Positions 5,911 to 5,946 of a stretch of DNA of 5,946 bases are shown here, in pieces. The notes beneath the pieces are model-generated. The model worked only from the letters and a program-made list of their open reading frames with translations. It was not told where the DNA came from and ran no database searches. Origin of the DNA: JBFJVD01 sp041624375 (GTDB taxonomy: Bacteria > Chloroflexota > Anaerolineae > Anaerolineales > E44-bin32); the NCBI GenBank assembly GCA_041624375.1, contig JBFJVD010000186.1, positions 1-5,946 of the forward strand. The letters run 5' to 3'. The position numbers were made by a program, and so were the translations under genes. The first letter of the stretch is position 1; each line of letters starts with the position of its first letter.

Positions 5911-5946
5911 AGGCACGGTCGCTGTGTGCATTGAAATTGAACAAAA

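Overview
This is a GC-rich bacterial chromosomal window with six protein genes, tightly packed and in mixed orientation. I see no RNA gene, mobile element or CRISPR array. The makeup suggests a soil or thermophile-type bacterium, tentatively Chloroflexota: a lipoprotein TlpA-like thioredoxin next to a CcdA-like membrane protein, a NAGPA-type phosphodiester glycosidase with an SH3b tail, and a stand-alone zinc-binding anti-sigma-like protein. The assignment is inference from gene style, not a match to a known genome.

Layout, left to right. From the left edge to 1099 (minus strand) lies the 5' part of an unrecognised exported protein. It has a signal peptide, a second membrane segment, an Ala/Pro/Thr-rich linker and the start of a 29-residue tandem repeat, and it has its own sigma-70-like promoter at 1131-1160. 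Upstream of it on the same strand, 1270-2787 encodes an exported phosphodiester glycosidase that starts with TTG. A 219-bp divergent intergenic region (2788-3006) separates it from two plus-strand genes: a TlpA/ResA-like thiol-disulfide lipoprotein (3007-3603) and a CcdA/DsbD-type thiol transporter (3694-4563). A GC-rich hairpin follows, then a TTG-started metallo-beta-lactamase-fold hydrolase (4692-5525). Converging on it from the right is a small zf-HC2 anti-sigma-like protein (5562-5807, minus). The last 139 bp hold a perfect palindrome resembling a LacI-family operator and a possible ECF-type promoter pointing out of the window.

How they may work together. The CcdA-like protein would carry electrons across the membrane to the CPPC site of the TlpA-like lipoprotein, which would reduce disulfides outside the cytoplasm. 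The divergent exported glycosidase has four cysteines and the leftmost exported protein has two, so they are possible clients. The most interesting regulatory signal is a set of three 11-bp-spaced repeats at 2897-2929. It sits between back-to-back -10 elements and resembles a PhoB/OmpR-type box, which would couple the glycosidase to the redox pair. The metallo-hydrolase and the zinc-finger protein have no clear link to this system. The window looks like mostly ordinary chromosome with a few regulatory features worth testing.
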